A stretch of DNA of 64,000 bases from Flavobacteriales bacterium (GCA_009885545.1 VFKM01000012.1:87667-151666); one strand, 5' to 3'; positions 1 through 8,222 are shown, numbered from the stretch's first letter. Notes: generated by a model not told the origin, from the sequence alone. Program-made: numbers and translations.

Positions 1-1
1 C

Positions 2-229
2 AAAGCTAGGATTTTGTGTGGAGATATTCATCATCTTAGATTATATGGAATGGATTCACTTATTTACAATAAATCAAGCTATGGAATGATGCAATATAAA
101 AACATGGAACGCGACTGGATCAGACATTGTGGAAAGCTGAATGTATCAAGCTATATTGCTAGAGTAATTTTTTGGGACAAACTCCAGGCAAAAGATGATA
201 GTCGCTATTGGAGCTATGTTCTTGAATAA
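2..229 (+). CDS. 3' end of an unrecognised protein (partial)
   Basis: The frame is open from the left edge, so this is the C-terminal 75 residues of a gene that starts before the window; the TTG at 14 in the ORF track is only an internal codon. The sequence is rich in aromatic residues (IYNKSSYGMMQY, DSRYWSYVLE) with no motif I recognise. It is followed by about 170 bases without a gene that hold a promoter-like motif. Confidence 0.6.
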   Translation, partial: KARILCGDIHHLRLYGMDSLIYNKSSYGMMQYKNMERDWIRHCGKLNVSSYIARVIFWDKLQAKDDSRYWSYVLE

Positions 230-396
230 TATTTCCTCCAACCAATTTCATTTATTCTTAATGAAATTAACTTTATACTAAACTCACAGTAGCCTTTTAA
301 ATTAATTCAAATTAGTTTCATACATCCAACGCCATAAAAATATTTTACTATGGTTATAGTGTCTCCTAGAGCGATTAGAAGGGAATAATTAATATT
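230..396. other. Intergenic, promoter region for the plus-strand pair
   Basis: No ORF is seen. The stretch is strongly AT-rich and carries one copy of a motif (CTCACAGTAGCCTTTTAAAT) that recurs in other intergenic regions of the window. A GAAGGGAATAATTAATATT stretch with a plausible ribosome binding site (AAGGGA) precedes the ATG at 397. Confidence 0.5.
283..310 (+). promoter_or_regulatory. Recurrent promoter-like motif, copy 1
   Basis: CTCACAGTAGCCTTTTAAAT is followed by TAATTCAA. It lies about 90 bases upstream of the macro-domain gene and points at it. It is nearly identical to the minus-strand copy at 60251-60280 (CTCACAGGAGCCTTTTAAAT), which also precedes a gene by a similar distance. 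Promoter function is inferred from position and recurrence only. Confidence 0.45.
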
Positions 397-843
397 ATGA
401 GTTTTGAATTACGACAAGGGAATTTGTTTGAACAAATAGACCTCGATGGATTAGGTCAAGGGACTAATCTATACGGTAAAATGTTCGCAGGGATTGCTGC
501 TGTTTTTTACAAACAATATCCAGAAATGTTCAAAGAATATAAACTTGGGTGTGATTTCAGGATATTCAAACCTGGGGACGTTCATCATTATCAAGATCCA
601 ACAACAGGAAAACATATTTTTAACATGTTTTCCCAGGACTATCCAGGCCCAAATGCCAAAATTGAATGGCTTAGAGCTTCCTTGAAAGAAGCATTGGCTC
701 TTTGTGAAACTGTTGGCTGTTTATCGTTAGGTTGTCCAATGATTGGTGCTGGGATAGGATCCTTAAATCCAGATGATGTCTTAGAGGTTTTTAAAGAAGC
801 CGGGGAAGGTTCTTCAGTAAAACTGGTCGTTTGTGTCTTATAG
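397..843 (+). CDS. Macro-domain protein (ADP-ribose binding or processing)
   Basis: A 148 aa stand-alone macro domain. The N-terminal block QGTNLYGKMFAGIA and the C-terminal block LGCPMIGAGIGSL match the two loops that bind ADP-ribose in this fold; the length is usual for a single-domain member. Macro domains hydrolyse ADP-ribosyl groups or ADP-ribose-1-phosphate, and in phages could counter NAD-based or ADP-ribosylation defences or recycle NAD (inference). The gene begins ATG-AGTTTT and its end overlaps the next gene by 11 bases, so the two are probably co-translated. Confidence 0.8.
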   Translation: MSFELRQGNLFEQIDLDGLGQGTNLYGKMFAGIAAVFYKQYPEMFKEYKLGCDFRIFKPGDVHHYQDPTTGKHIFNMFSQDYPGPNAKIEWLRASLKEALALCETVGCLSLGCPMIGAGIGSLNPDDVLEVFKEAGEGSSVKLVVCVL

Positions 844-1174
844 AATACAAGATGTAGAACTTGGCTGGGAATATACTCTTCCAGTAAGACAATTCAACTA
901 TACAATTGAAGCAAGGGAAATAAGCAAAGAAAATGTTTATGCAACATTTACAAAAAGTGAAAATTTATTTCAAAAGAACGGGGCAGTAAACATCCCAGGA
1001 GAATTCCTTGTAACAATTTGGCTTAGTCTAACAGTTAAAATTATTCCATTAAAGAAAGAAAACTTATATGATCATAGGGTCTTAATAACTAAAGAAGATA
1101 AAACAGGGAAAATATTGGATAAATTTGAATGCTTAGTAAGTACAAAAAGACTGATTAGTCTTCTATATCCATAG
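833..1174 (+). CDS. Hypothetical protein, 113 aa
   Basis: It starts at GTG inside the end of the macro-domain gene and ends converging on the AAA ATPase gene, with a 20-base tail-to-tail overlap. The sequence suggests beta strands (NYTIEAREI, FLVTIWLSLTVKIIPL); no family is recognised. The overlap implies coupling to the macro-domain gene. Confidence 0.6.
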   Translation: MSYRIQDVELGWEYTLPVRQFNYTIEAREISKENVYATFTKSENLFQKNGAVNIPGEFLVTIWLSLTVKIIPLKKENLYDHRVLITKEDKTGKILDKFECLVSTKRLISLLYP

Positions 1175-2510
1175 GTCTGGAAGACAAACTTTCATTTAGA
1201 ATCTCATCATTATTAGAACTCCATTGTGACCGACCACGAACAAGATATTCTTTCCTTTTTAAAATTTTTGCAACAAGCTTATCTGTTGATTTAACAATCG
1301 GATACTGAAAGCAAAATTCTTGAATATAAGCATGTGTCCAACCATCCATTGCATCTGATAGTTTTTCAAGTTCTTCATCTGAAATTAAATAATCTTTCAA
1401 TGTTATGGCGATAAATTCTTTTCTTACTTCTTTAGTTGGAAGTAAGAATTCATAAATATCATCAATTCTTCCAGGTCTTAGAACTGCTGTATCAATTTTT
1501 CCTAAATCATTTGCAGTACAAAGAAGCGTAGCTCTATTCTTTAAAGTTTTTAAAACTTCAAGAAGATAAAGAAGAGTTGTAATTTCTCCAAAATGAATCC
1601 TATCAATATCATCAATTAGAATAAATTTGCATTCTAATGCTTCAAGAAGATGTTTTAATTCCGTTGTTGAAACATATTCTACTGAACGAAGAATCGATGT
1701 ATCAAGTTTAAGAACTTTTCCCGTAATTCTTCTTGAAAGCTCTATACAATAAGATGTTTTACCAGTACCTGGGCTACCAAATAAAACAAAGCTTCTTTGC
1801 TGATTTTGTATGTTCGCTGAGTCGATATCATCCTTCATCTCATTAAAAATTTCTTCTGGAAATTTATAGTTCAGAGGCGGCTCAATACGTTCAAGAGCAG
1901 AAACACAAACTCTATCATTTCGCAAAGAAATCGTAATCCTGTTATTGAAGCGATCAAACAGAATATTGGATAAATCATAATAAGTTGTTCCTTTTGGAGA
2001 TGCAAATCCAGAGAAAAATAAATTGGTTTGAGTTCCTTCACTAACTGATTTTGCAACATAAAGTCTGTATTCTTTCTCTTTATAATTAAAAACATAATGA
2101 TATACCATGTGATTAACATCAATCATGGTAGAGTATTCAACTGTTCCTTCGTTTTCAATTAAATTAAAAATGCTAATAAAAAGAAGATCTTCGAAAATTT
2201 CAACACCTTCTGTAGTATCTTCAATATAAGTTCTAAAATTTCTTTCAAAGTTATTATTTTTGCCTTTAAAAGATAAAAAATAATCGAAAATATTTTTTGA
2301 TTTATTTAGAATAGAAGGGAAATCATCTTTGGATTTTGCTAAGTTTTGTGTTATGTGTCCAATATCTTTAATCCATTTATTTATTGTTACATCATTCAAG
2401 CGAAACTTTTTTGGTAATCCGTGACGCATAACAAGATAGATGGCTCCCATGATTCCGATCATAGAGATTTGTACAAGTATGTTATTCCAGATTTTTTTTA
2501 GTTTTTTCAT
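1155..2510 (-). CDS. BCS1-like membrane-anchored AAA ATPase
   Basis: A 451 aa protein with a hydrophobic segment at about residues 12-28 (ILVQISMIGIMGAIYLV), a middle region, and an AAA module. Walker A is GSPGTGKTS at about 245-252, Walker B is FILIDDID at about 297-304, the sensor region is ATLLCTAN, and the arginine-finger region is LRPGRIDDIYEF. The TM plus middle domain plus AAA order is that of BCS1-type ATPases, which remodel or translocate folded proteins. The role in the phage is unknown. It is the last gene of a long minus-strand run. Confidence 0.8.
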   Translation of the reverse strand: MKKLKKIWNNILVQISMIGIMGAIYLVMRHGLPKKFRLNDVTINKWIKDIGHITQNLAKSKDDFPSILNKSKNIFDYFLSFKGKNNNFERNFRTYIEDTTEGVEIFEDLLFISIFNLIENEGTVEYSTMIDVNHMVYHYVFNYKEKEYRLYVAKSVSEGTQTNLFFSGFASPKGTTYYDLSNILFDRFNNRITISLRNDRVCVSALERIEPPLNYKFPEEIFNEMKDDIDSANIQNQQRSFVLFGSPGTGKTSYCIELSRRITGKVLKLDTSILRSVEYVSTTELKHLLEALECKFILIDDIDRIHFGEITTLLYLLEVLKTLKNRATLLCTANDLGKIDTAVLRPGRIDDIYEFLLPTKEVRKEFIAITLKDYLISDEELEKLSDAMDGWTHAYIQEFCFQYPIVKSTDKLVAKILKRKEYLVRGRSQWSSNNDEILNESLSSRPMDIED

Positions 2511-2563
2511 GCCTATCTCAAGCTTGTAGCTTAACAGATAAACAATAACAAACGAATGAGAAA

Positions 2564-3232
2564 CTACTCTTCTTTAATTTCCCAAATTTGGTGACATTCG
2601 CCAACAATAATAGAACCATTAGATACAAAAGTTAAACCAGTCACATATCTTGTAAATTTACCAACAAAATATTTTTCAGGAGGACCAAACAAACACAAAT
2701 AAAGTTTTTCTATATCAATATCTGAATGATCAGTCATCTTTGTATTGTCTGTCCCCATTTCAACTGGAACTAGTTTTATATTCTTCATAATTTTTGGCAT
2801 TGATATTTCAGCAGCAGCAAATAATTTTTTATTATAAGCTCCAAAACATCCAGTAATAAGTTTTTGTGGTGGAACCCAAGAAACAATACCAGCTTCTTTT
2901 GAATATGGTTCTCCAGTCCAATCTATCACTTTGAATGCAACAGTATAATACATCACATCATTTTTAGATGAATCTCCACAATAATCATCAAAAAGATATT
3001 CTAATGAAACAATTGTTATTCCTGTCTCTTCAAATGTTTCTCTGACGGCTGCATCCACAAAATTTTCCCCAACATCTAATTTTCCACCTGGGGTACCAAT
3101 ATCCTCAGGATCATGCTTTCTTGATACTCCAAGAACATATCCGTCAGATTTTCTTTGGATAAGAACTGATGAGGCATATTTTGGTTTGATATGTGGTAAT
3201 GGATTGATTTTAGTATCCACAGTCATATTCAT
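2564..3232 (-). CDS. Nudix hydrolase
   Basis: A 222 aa protein with a complete Nudix box, GGKLDVGENFVDAAVRETFE followed by ETGI (GX5EX7REUXEEXGU), in the first third. Such enzymes cleave nucleoside diphosphates linked to another moiety (NTPs, NADH, ADP-ribose, capped RNA); the substrate cannot be read from sequence. The roughly 100-residue C-terminal extension is unassigned. The start overlaps the preceding gene by 23 bases; MTVDTK two codons in is an alternative start. Confidence 0.85.
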   Translation of the reverse strand: MNMTVDTKINPLPHIKPKYASSVLIQRKSDGYVLGVSRKHDPEDIGTPGGKLDVGENFVDAAVRETFEETGITIVSLEYLFDDYCGDSSKNDVMYYTVAFKVIDWTGEPYSKEAGIVSWVPPQKLITGCFGAYNKKLFAAAEISMPKIMKNIKLVPVEMGTDNTKMTDHSDIDIEKLYLCLFGPPEKYFVGKFTRYVTGLTFVSNGSIIVGECHQIWEIKEE

Positions 3233-3767
3233 TTACTTCTATTTTATTTTTTGTGAATAGAATTTTTACATAATCACCAAATACAGATTCAAAAACTTCA
3301 TCTGGAATTCCGTGGATAACTTTAGCAACTTCTTTTTGACATTTTTGTATTAATTTTAATTTATGTTTATCTTCTTTGGAAAGCTTTAAACACTCTGCTG
3401 GATCTAAATAAAAACTAACATATAAATGATCACTTATAGCTTCTTTTATTAGATTCAACGGATCATCCTTTAGTGATGGATTCTCTTCCAATAATGACAT
3501 AAATGATTCTTTTACAAATTCAGGATAAGAATTATAATTAAACCATATAGATTCTGTTGAATCAAAACTAACTGTGAAACTACATGGATCACCATCATTG
3601 AAACCAGGAGTATAACATTTAATCTCAATAAGCAATAAGTCTGGATATGCTATAAACAGATTTTGCAATTGCTTTTTGAATGTTTCTTTTGTAATAGAGT
3701 TGACCTGCTTATCGTATTCTTTTTTAAGAGATTTTAATTTATTTAATTTATTTTCTTGTGGTTTCAT
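3210..3767 (-). CDS. Hypothetical protein, paralogue of the gene at 4376
   Basis: A 185 aa protein that shares spaced blocks with the 4376-4801 product: FNDGDPCSF versus FNDGEQCEF, and FGDYVKILFTKNKIEVNEYD versus FGDHVKIAVFRDKVVIMDYN. The two paralogues flank the exonuclease gene. The N-terminal 25 residues are lysine-rich and probably helical. No function is recognised. Confidence 0.65.
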   Translation of the reverse strand: MKPQENKLNKLKSLKKEYDKQVNSITKETFKKQLQNLFIAYPDLLLIEIKCYTPGFNDGDPCSFTVSFDSTESIWFNYNSYPEFVKESFMSLLEENPSLKDDPLNLIKEAISDHLYVSFYLDPAECLKLSKEDKHKLKLIQKCQKEVAKVIHGIPDEVFESVFGDYVKILFTKNKIEVNEYDCGY

Positions 3768-4357
3768 TATTTTTTTCCTTTTTGAATAACATTTATTTGA
3801 GTTTTAAGAACTTCTAAGATCAATTCACAATCCCCTAAAGCAGTATGTTTTTTGGAGTCAATATCTTGACATCCAACCCAAGCAGCTTGTGAAACTAAAC
3901 TACAATTTATATTTTTTGGTAAAAAATGCATCATATCAAACATCATTGCATTTGATTGAGTATCGATAACACGTCTATTAAACAATGCAGAAACCAAACA
4001 GTTTTTATCAAGTCCTACTTTAGTTTCTGTTCTTTTTAAGAAATTAATATCGAAACTTACTCCATGACCGATAACAATCCAAGACTCTAGTTTCTGTTCT
4101 GTCATATAGAATCTAAGTGTTTCATTAATTTCTAACAAACATTGTTTTGAATCATCGGCTTGTATATGATGTCGATTGATATCAATTTTATTGATTTTCA
4201 TTGCTTCTGGATCAGTAACATATTTTGGATATTGAAATTTCCATTCTCTCTTTGCGAGAATATTAAGATCTTTATCAAGTAAAATAAATCCTGCTGTTAG
4301 TAACTGATATAAATCTGGATCTAAACCAGATGTCTCAGTATCAAATATTACATACAT
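3767..4357 (-). CDS. DEDDh (DnaQ-like) 3'-5' exonuclease
   Basis: A 196 aa protein. Exo I is FDTETSGLDP at residues 4-13, Exo II is GHGVSFDINFLK at about 98-109, and Exo III is HTALGDCELI near 171-180, giving the D-E-D-D residues and the catalytic His of the DEDDh class. The length fits a free-standing epsilon-type proofreading exonuclease or RNase T-like enzyme. The phage DnaE polymerase lacks an obvious internal exonuclease, so this is a candidate separate proofreader (inference). It shares a one-base stop/start junction with the downstream gene. Confidence 0.85.
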   Translation of the reverse strand: MYVIFDTETSGLDPDLYQLLTAGFILLDKDLNILAKREWKFQYPKYVTDPEAMKINKIDINRHHIQADDSKQCLLEINETLRFYMTEQKLESWIVIGHGVSFDINFLKRTETKVGLDKNCLVSALFNRRVIDTQSNAMMFDMMHFLPKNINCSLVSQAAWVGCQDIDSKKHTALGDCELILEVLKTQINVIQKGKK

Positions 4358-4375
4358 ATTCTAATATTTTCCCAT

Positions 4376-4801
4376 TTAGTTATGATCATTGTAATCCATT
4401 ATAACAACTTTGTCGCGAAATACAGCTATTTTTACATGATCACCAAAAACTAGTCTAAATAAATCATAAGCTTTTCCATCAACATGATCAGCAAAAAAAT
4501 ATTCTACAGTATCTTTTTTGTATTCTCCGCCTTCTGCTACCTCATAATAAAACCTGAATGCATTCTCTATTTCTTTTTCTGTCGTTATATCTTTTTTTGA
4601 TTTTGTTGCGGCGGCTATTCCTCCTTGAAGATGAAATTCACATTGTTCTCCATCATTGAAGTTGTCTGTATATTGACTCCAAAAAAAGAAGTGTGCTTCT
4701 GGACATTCTTCAAACAATTCTTTAAACCATGTCTCTAAAAGTTTAGTTTTGGATGTTTGTTTAACTTCATCCATTAATTCTATTAATGATTTTTTTTCCA
4801 T
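4376..4801 (-). CDS. Hypothetical protein, paralogue of the gene at 3210
   Basis: A 141 aa acidic protein with the same FNDGxxC and C-terminal FGDxVKI blocks as the 185 aa paralogue on the other side of the exonuclease gene, which suggests tandem duplication around that gene. It starts with ATG after a weak purine stretch. Function unknown. Confidence 0.65.
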   Translation of the reverse strand: MEKKSLIELMDEVKQTSKTKLLETWFKELFEECPEAHFFFWSQYTDNFNDGEQCEFHLQGGIAAATKSKKDITTEKEIENAFRFYYEVAEGGEYKKDTVEYFFADHVDGKAYDLFRLVFGDHVKIAVFRDKVVIMDYNDHN

Positions 4802-4812
4802 ATTATTACCAA

Positions 4813-5526
4813 TTAATCTTGAAACATTGAAAGTACTTTTGAAGATGGCAGATTATCCTCTGGTTCTTCATCTTCGGAAAGTCCATCAGGATTCCTTTGT
4901 TCTTTATTTTTCCAAGCAGAAGACAAAACAAATTCGGATTCAAACTGTTCTATAGCTTTATCAACAATTTCTTTATCTCTTTCTAGTTGCCGATTTATAC
5001 TAGCTGTCATTGCTTTTCTTCTATATTCTGCGCCACCACCATCAATAAAGTCATCTTCTTGAATTTCTCTTTTTATTTCTTTAATGGTCGGCTCTGGCAC
5101 CATAACTGCAATATTGTCCATGTCATCAGATTGCACAGGAGCCTCATTAGCAGCTTCAAATTTTTTATCAAGGTCTTCCCAAGAAATAATTCTTTTGTTG
5201 ACTGCTGGGCCTCCTAGCCATTTTAAATGCTCTGTTCCAATAGCGTTGATTACTTCAGCTAAACTAGGAATGGTTCCAAGATCTTGAAGAACATGCTCTT
5301 CACCTATATCTCTTACAGAATATTCTTTTCCATCTGAATTCATTCTTACTTCTCCGTAAGTCAAGGCAAGCAATTGAATCCCAAATGAATTATGGAGAAT
5401 TGCTCTGTGCCTCATATCAGCAACATGGGCTTTAGTAAGATCAAAAAAATTATGCAGATCTGCATAATCTTCCCATTTGCCTCCATGTCTTTTGGCAGAA
5501 ATTTTAGCGTGTTGTAATGGTTTCAT
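4813..5526 (-). CDS. DUF6915-like protein
   Basis: A 237 aa protein. The N-terminal half (HAKISAKRHGGKWEDY, then FFDLTKAHVADMRHRAILHN) has the conserved His/Asp-rich pattern I associate with the phage and bacterial DUF6915 domain; function is not established. The C-terminal half is acidic and probably disordered (SEDEEPEDNLPSS). Its ATG overlaps the stop of... the upstream array begins only after it, so this gene is the one read after the eight small paralogues. Confidence 0.6.
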   Translation of the reverse strand: MKPLQHAKISAKRHGGKWEDYADLHNFFDLTKAHVADMRHRAILHNSFGIQLLALTYGEVRMNSDGKEYSVRDIGEEHVLQDLGTIPSLAEVINAIGTEHLKWLGGPAVNKRIISWEDLDKKFEAANEAPVQSDDMDNIAVMVPEPTIKEIKREIQEDDFIDGGGAEYRRKAMTASINRQLERDKEIVDKAIEQFESEFVLSSAWKNKEQRNPDGLSEDEEPEDNLPSSKVLSMFQD

Positions 5527-5711
5527 GATATTCTCCTAATATCTCCTATTTCCCCAAAATTTGTTGCGTACAAATGCACTATTCTTCCTTCGATAAAGAA
5601 ATCGTGCCACTCGCCATGATATTCCAAATCATGAAATGGACCAAAATAAATTCCAACAGCTTCCTCGTTGAATTGATATAAATCACCAATTTTAAGTTCG
5701 TTTGAATTCAT
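5523..5711 (-). CDS. GSLY/GDL-family small protein, array 1, copy 8
   Basis: 62 aa. The family pattern is an N-terminal 'L-x-I-G-(S/D)-L-Y' strand, a middle 'GIY(F/L)G' strand, a '(F)xI-x-G' strand and a C-terminal 'Ixx(I/L)S' end, probably a small SH3-like beta barrel (inference). This copy reads LKIGDLYQF, VGIYFGPF, FFIEGRIV, IRRIS. Its ATG overlaps the stop of the next upstream copy and its own stop overlaps the DUF6915-like gene by four bases. Confidence 0.7.
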   Translation of the reverse strand: MNSNELKIGDLYQFNEEAVGIYFGPFHDLEYHGEWHDFFIEGRIVHLYATNFGEIGDIRRIS

Positions 5712-5908
5712 GATATCTTTTCTACCTTTAAAGAATAATTGTTATAAGAAAATATTTCTATATTTCCATTTATAAGAAATTGCAAGCCACGATCAGAAAT
5801 ATAAAAGTTATCTGTATCACAATATCCAAGAAATAACCCAATATAACCAACAGGGAACAAAACAGCGTGATAAACTTTATACAAAGAACCTATTTCTAAA
5901 TTTTGCAT
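5708..5908 (-). CDS. GSLY/GDL-family small protein, array 1, copy 7
   Basis: 66 aa; reads LEIGSLYKV, YIGLFLGYC, FLINGNIEIF and ends VEKIS. ATGA overlap with copy 8 downstream; a two-base gap separates it from copy 6. Function unknown. Confidence 0.7.
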   Translation of the reverse strand: MQNLEIGSLYKVYHAVLFPVGYIGLFLGYCDTDNFYISDRGLQFLINGNIEIFSYNNYSLKVEKIS

Positions 5909-5910
5909 TA

Positions 5911-6126
5911 TTACGATATCTTTTCTACTTCCTCTACGATATCTTCTAAATCCATTGCATGCAAACTGATAATTGTGCCTTTAATGAGAAATAAATAATA
6001 TGGGACATGCACATCACCATAAGCTTTATAATGATTCAATTTTAGATTTATGCCAAGAAAAATTCCAATTTCATCTGTTGTATGAAATTTATATAAAGAT
6101 CCTATTTCTAAATCCTCTTGTTTCAT
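5911..6126 (-). CDS. GSLY/GDL-family small protein, array 1, copy 6
   Basis: 71 aa; LEIGSLYKF, IGIFLGIN, FLIKGTII, ending VEKIS. It follows copy 5 with a four-base ATGA overlap. The middle region is polar (KAYGDVHVPYY) and not conserved between copies, as expected for variable loops. Confidence 0.7.
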   Translation of the reverse strand: MKQEDLEIGSLYKFHTTDEIGIFLGINLKLNHYKAYGDVHVPYYLFLIKGTIISLHAMDLEDIVEEVEKIS

Positions 6127-6341
6127 GATAACTTTTTCATATTTTCTAGTTGATCAAGATTATCATACCAATAGTGCAATGATTCGATTTTCCCTTGTAT
6201 TAAAAAAATATAAAATATTACACCACTTTTACTTTTACTTGTACCAAGATACAGACCAATTTTATTTTTGTAAAATTTATTATTTTTTATACCAAAACAG
6301 AAGTCATAAAGCGATCCCACTTCTAATTCATCTATATTCAT
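6123..6341 (-). CDS. GSLY/GDL-family small protein, array 1, copy 5
   Basis: 72 aa; LEVGSLYDF, NKIGLYLGTS, FLIQGKIESL, ending MKKLS. ATGA overlaps on both sides. The strand-opposite 72 aa ORF (6125-6343) in the track is its shadow. Confidence 0.7.
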   Translation of the reverse strand: MNIDELEVGSLYDFCFGIKNNKFYKNKIGLYLGTSKSKSGVIFYIFLIQGKIESLHYWYDNLDQLENMKKLS

Positions 6342-6568
6342 GATATTTTTACAATATCAGCAATTTCACCATTTAAATGCCATGGATTTGTAAGAGAAAG
6401 AATCAACTTCATACCTTTTATAAGAAAGATAGGACTCTTTCTTATAAAAGGTATATCGGATGTAGATTCTGGATTGAGGATTTCATAAGTTTGAAAACCA
6501 TAAAAGATACCTGTCACCACAGAATTAAGTTTATACAGAGAACCTATTTCAAGTTCTTCAAGTTTCAT
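6338..6568 (-). CDS. GSLY/GDL-family small protein, array 1, copy 4
   Basis: 76 aa, the longest in this array; LEIGSLYKL, VTGIFYGFQ, FLIKGMKLIL, ending VKIS. The extra length lies between the second and third strands (EILNPESTSDIPFIRK). Overlaps both neighbours by four bases. Confidence 0.7.
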   Translation of the reverse strand: MKLEELEIGSLYKLNSVVTGIFYGFQTYEILNPESTSDIPFIRKSPIFLIKGMKLILSLTNPWHLNGEIADIVKIS

Positions 6569-6762
6569 GAAATCTTCTTTCCTTTCAGTCCATGCGAAAA
6601 AAAATATTCTATATTTCCATTTATAAGAAATTTTTTATAGATACGAGTACCTAATCTATTAAATACTTTTCTATGCTCCTGTTCTTCTCCAAGATACAAA
6701 CCAATCAATCCTTCTGGATTTAATTGATATAAAGATCCTATTTCGAGTTCGTTTGATTTCAT
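6565..6762 (-). CDS. GSLY/GDL-family small protein, array 1, copy 3
   Basis: 65 aa; LEIGSLYQL, LIGLYLGEE, FLINGNIEYF, ending GKKIS. ATGA junctions with copies 2 and 4. Confidence 0.7.
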   Translation of the reverse strand: MKSNELEIGSLYQLNPEGLIGLYLGEEQEHRKVFNRLGTRIYKKFLINGNIEYFFSHGLKGKKIS

Positions 6763-6962
6763 GATAATTTTTTTATATTAATGTAAACAGAGAAGAATTC
6801 CGCTGCATTATATCTTACTATTTTACCACTTATAAGAAAATTGTGCGTAATAAAATTCGAATGATATCCCGTTTCTTCAGTACCAAGAAATATCCCAACC
6901 ACAGAATTAAATTGATATAGAGAACCTATATCCAAATCACTTTTTGTCATGTAGAATCTCAT
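6759..6962 (-). CDS. GSLY/GDL-family small protein, array 1, copy 2
   Basis: 67 aa; the likely start is MTKSDLDIGSLY four codons in, since MRFY precedes the family N-terminus. Other blocks are VGIFLGTE, FLISGKIV and IKKLS. Confidence 0.7.
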   Translation of the reverse strand: MRFYMTKSDLDIGSLYQFNSVVGIFLGTEETGYHSNFITHNFLISGKIVRYNAAEFFSVYINIKKLS

Positions 6963-7141
6963 GATAATCTTTCAAGAATTGGCAATGATTGAAACAAATA
7001 TTCCCTTGTTTCTCCATCAACAAGAAAAGCATGATAATTCCAATTAAAACTATTAGGACCGCCAAGTGGCTTAATATAAATTCCGACAATATTATCATGA
7101 ATTCTATACAAAGAACCTATTTTTAATAATTCCATCTTCAT
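6959..7141 (-). CDS. GSLY/GDL-family small protein, array 1, copy 1
   Basis: 60 aa, the first copy transcribed in the array; LKIGSLYRI, VGIYIKPLG, FLVDGETREY, ending LERLS. Its ATG overlaps the stop of the 103 aa gene upstream, so the whole array appears translationally coupled to it. Confidence 0.7.
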   Translation of the reverse strand: MKMELLKIGSLYRIHDNIVGIYIKPLGGPNSFNWNYHAFLVDGETREYLFQSLPILERLS

Positions 7142-7449
7142 GATATCATTTTAAAAATTTCTGGTTGACTTATATCTAAATCTTCCATAGCATAACCTCT
7201 ATTGCAATTTGCCATCAAACGAATGTAATATGTCAGCACTGATGGTTCACGCTGTTTACAAGAAAAGAAATCCGATGCTGATATTGAACCATCTATTACA
7301 GAAACATACCAGAAATAGGACCACCTCATATCTTGAGCAGCCATATCCCTGTCCTTTGATTTACCATGACGAATTCTATTGATCACTTTTACAGTCTCAA
7401 TTGGATGCCTTTCAAGAGCCTGCTCATAAGTTATATTAGTAGTGGCCAT
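7138..7449 (-). CDS. Hypothetical protein, 103 aa
   Basis: Starts MATTNITYEQALERHPIETV after AAGGAGATG... in plus-strand terms (minus-strand leader contains no better start). It is helix-rich with a DMAAQDMRWSYFWYVSVIDGSISASDFF core and shares the 'KMIS' ending with the array proteins, but not their N-terminus. It heads the translationally coupled array. No family recognised. Confidence 0.6.
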   Translation of the reverse strand: MATTNITYEQALERHPIETVKVINRIRHGKSKDRDMAAQDMRWSYFWYVSVIDGSISASDFFSCKQREPSVLTYYIRLMANCNRGYAMEDLDISQPEIFKMIS

Positions 7450-7480
7450 AAGGAGATGTTAATACAATGGGAATAGATTA

Positions 7481-8044
7481 TCAATGAAATTCTGTAAGTT
7501 TTTTGAACTCATTTAAAAAAAACTGTTCTGCTTCCTGTGGCAACATAGAAACAATTTTTTCTTCAAGAGGTATAACGCCAGGATGCTGAATCTGCCATTC
7601 CGATTCTGGTATATGAATCATTAGATCTCTTTTTTCTGCCATCAATGCTCTTTTATCTGCTAGATGAGTTGATGGAGGCTGAATAGGAGATAAACCAAAT
7701 TTTTCACATACAACCAACTGAATCCTATCCTCAATCTCAACAAAGAACTTAAACTCTGGAAGAACCTTTGTTGGTTTTGCTAAATCCGCTAGATAAGCTT
7801 CTGAGGCGTCGTGCATCAATCCCCACAACCTATCCTCTTGTGGAACTGCTCTTGACACCAAAACAGAATGTTGAGCTACTGAATAATATTCAGTAACATG
7901 TCCAGTAAATCTACATTTATTAGATAATGAGTGGGCGATATCTTCAATGCAAATATCTTCTGGTAATGGAGCTAATGGATAGAATCTTTTTCCTGTGAAT
8001 GTTTGAATCCAATTCCCACGATCAGTTCTTTTTTTTATTGTCAT
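7481..8044 (-). CDS. HD-domain phosphohydrolase (YfbR-like)
   Basis: Motifs are YYSVAQHSVLVSRAV (first His), WGLMHDASEAYLADL (HD and helix) and AKPTKVLP, the pattern of small HD hydrolases such as 5'-deoxynucleotidases. These proteins remove phosphate from dNMPs or related substrates using a metal held by His/Asp. I place the start at MTIKKRTDRGNW (8044) because the longer ORF start lies in the low-complexity end of the upstream gene; the two genes overlap. A role in nucleotide pool control is inferred. Confidence 0.75.
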   Translation of the reverse strand: MTIKKRTDRGNWIQTFTGKRFYPLAPLPEDICIEDIAHSLSNKCRFTGHVTEYYSVAQHSVLVSRAVPQEDRLWGLMHDASEAYLADLAKPTKVLPEFKFFVEIEDRIQLVVCEKFGLSPIQPPSTHLADKRALMAEKRDLMIHIPESEWQIQHPGVIPLEEKIVSMLPQEAEQFFLNEFKKLTEFH

Positions 8045-8222
8045 TTTTAGTTTCTTCTGTCGGTTCTTCATCTTCATCTTTGCATTCGCAATTTGATCGT
8101 TTCAGATATTCAAAGGCTTCTTCAAGAAGTTTCTGGAGAATAATTGCTAATAGCCCAGGCAGAGTTGCAATTGCAACTTCTTTCCATATGCTGTGTTTTT
8201 TTGATAATGGATCAAAGACCAT
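8022..8222 (-). CDS. Small membrane protein with charged tail
   Basis: 66 aa. A hydrophobic stretch, VAIATLPGLLAIILQKLL, at about residues 16-33 is followed by a strongly charged tail (ECKDEDEEPTEETKNDNKKKN). It is the first gene after a terminator-like hairpin on the same strand, so it probably has its own promoter. Function unknown. Confidence 0.55.
   Translation of the reverse strand: MVFDPLSKKHSIWKEVAIATLPGLLAIILQKLLEEAFEYLKRSNCECKDEDEEPTEETKNDNKKKN

Noticed and set aside
5523-7141. Tandem array 1 considered as a DNA repeat or CRISPR-like array
   Set aside because: The units are protein paralogues with diverged DNA; no identical short repeats with spacers are present, and no CRISPR array was seen anywhere in the window.
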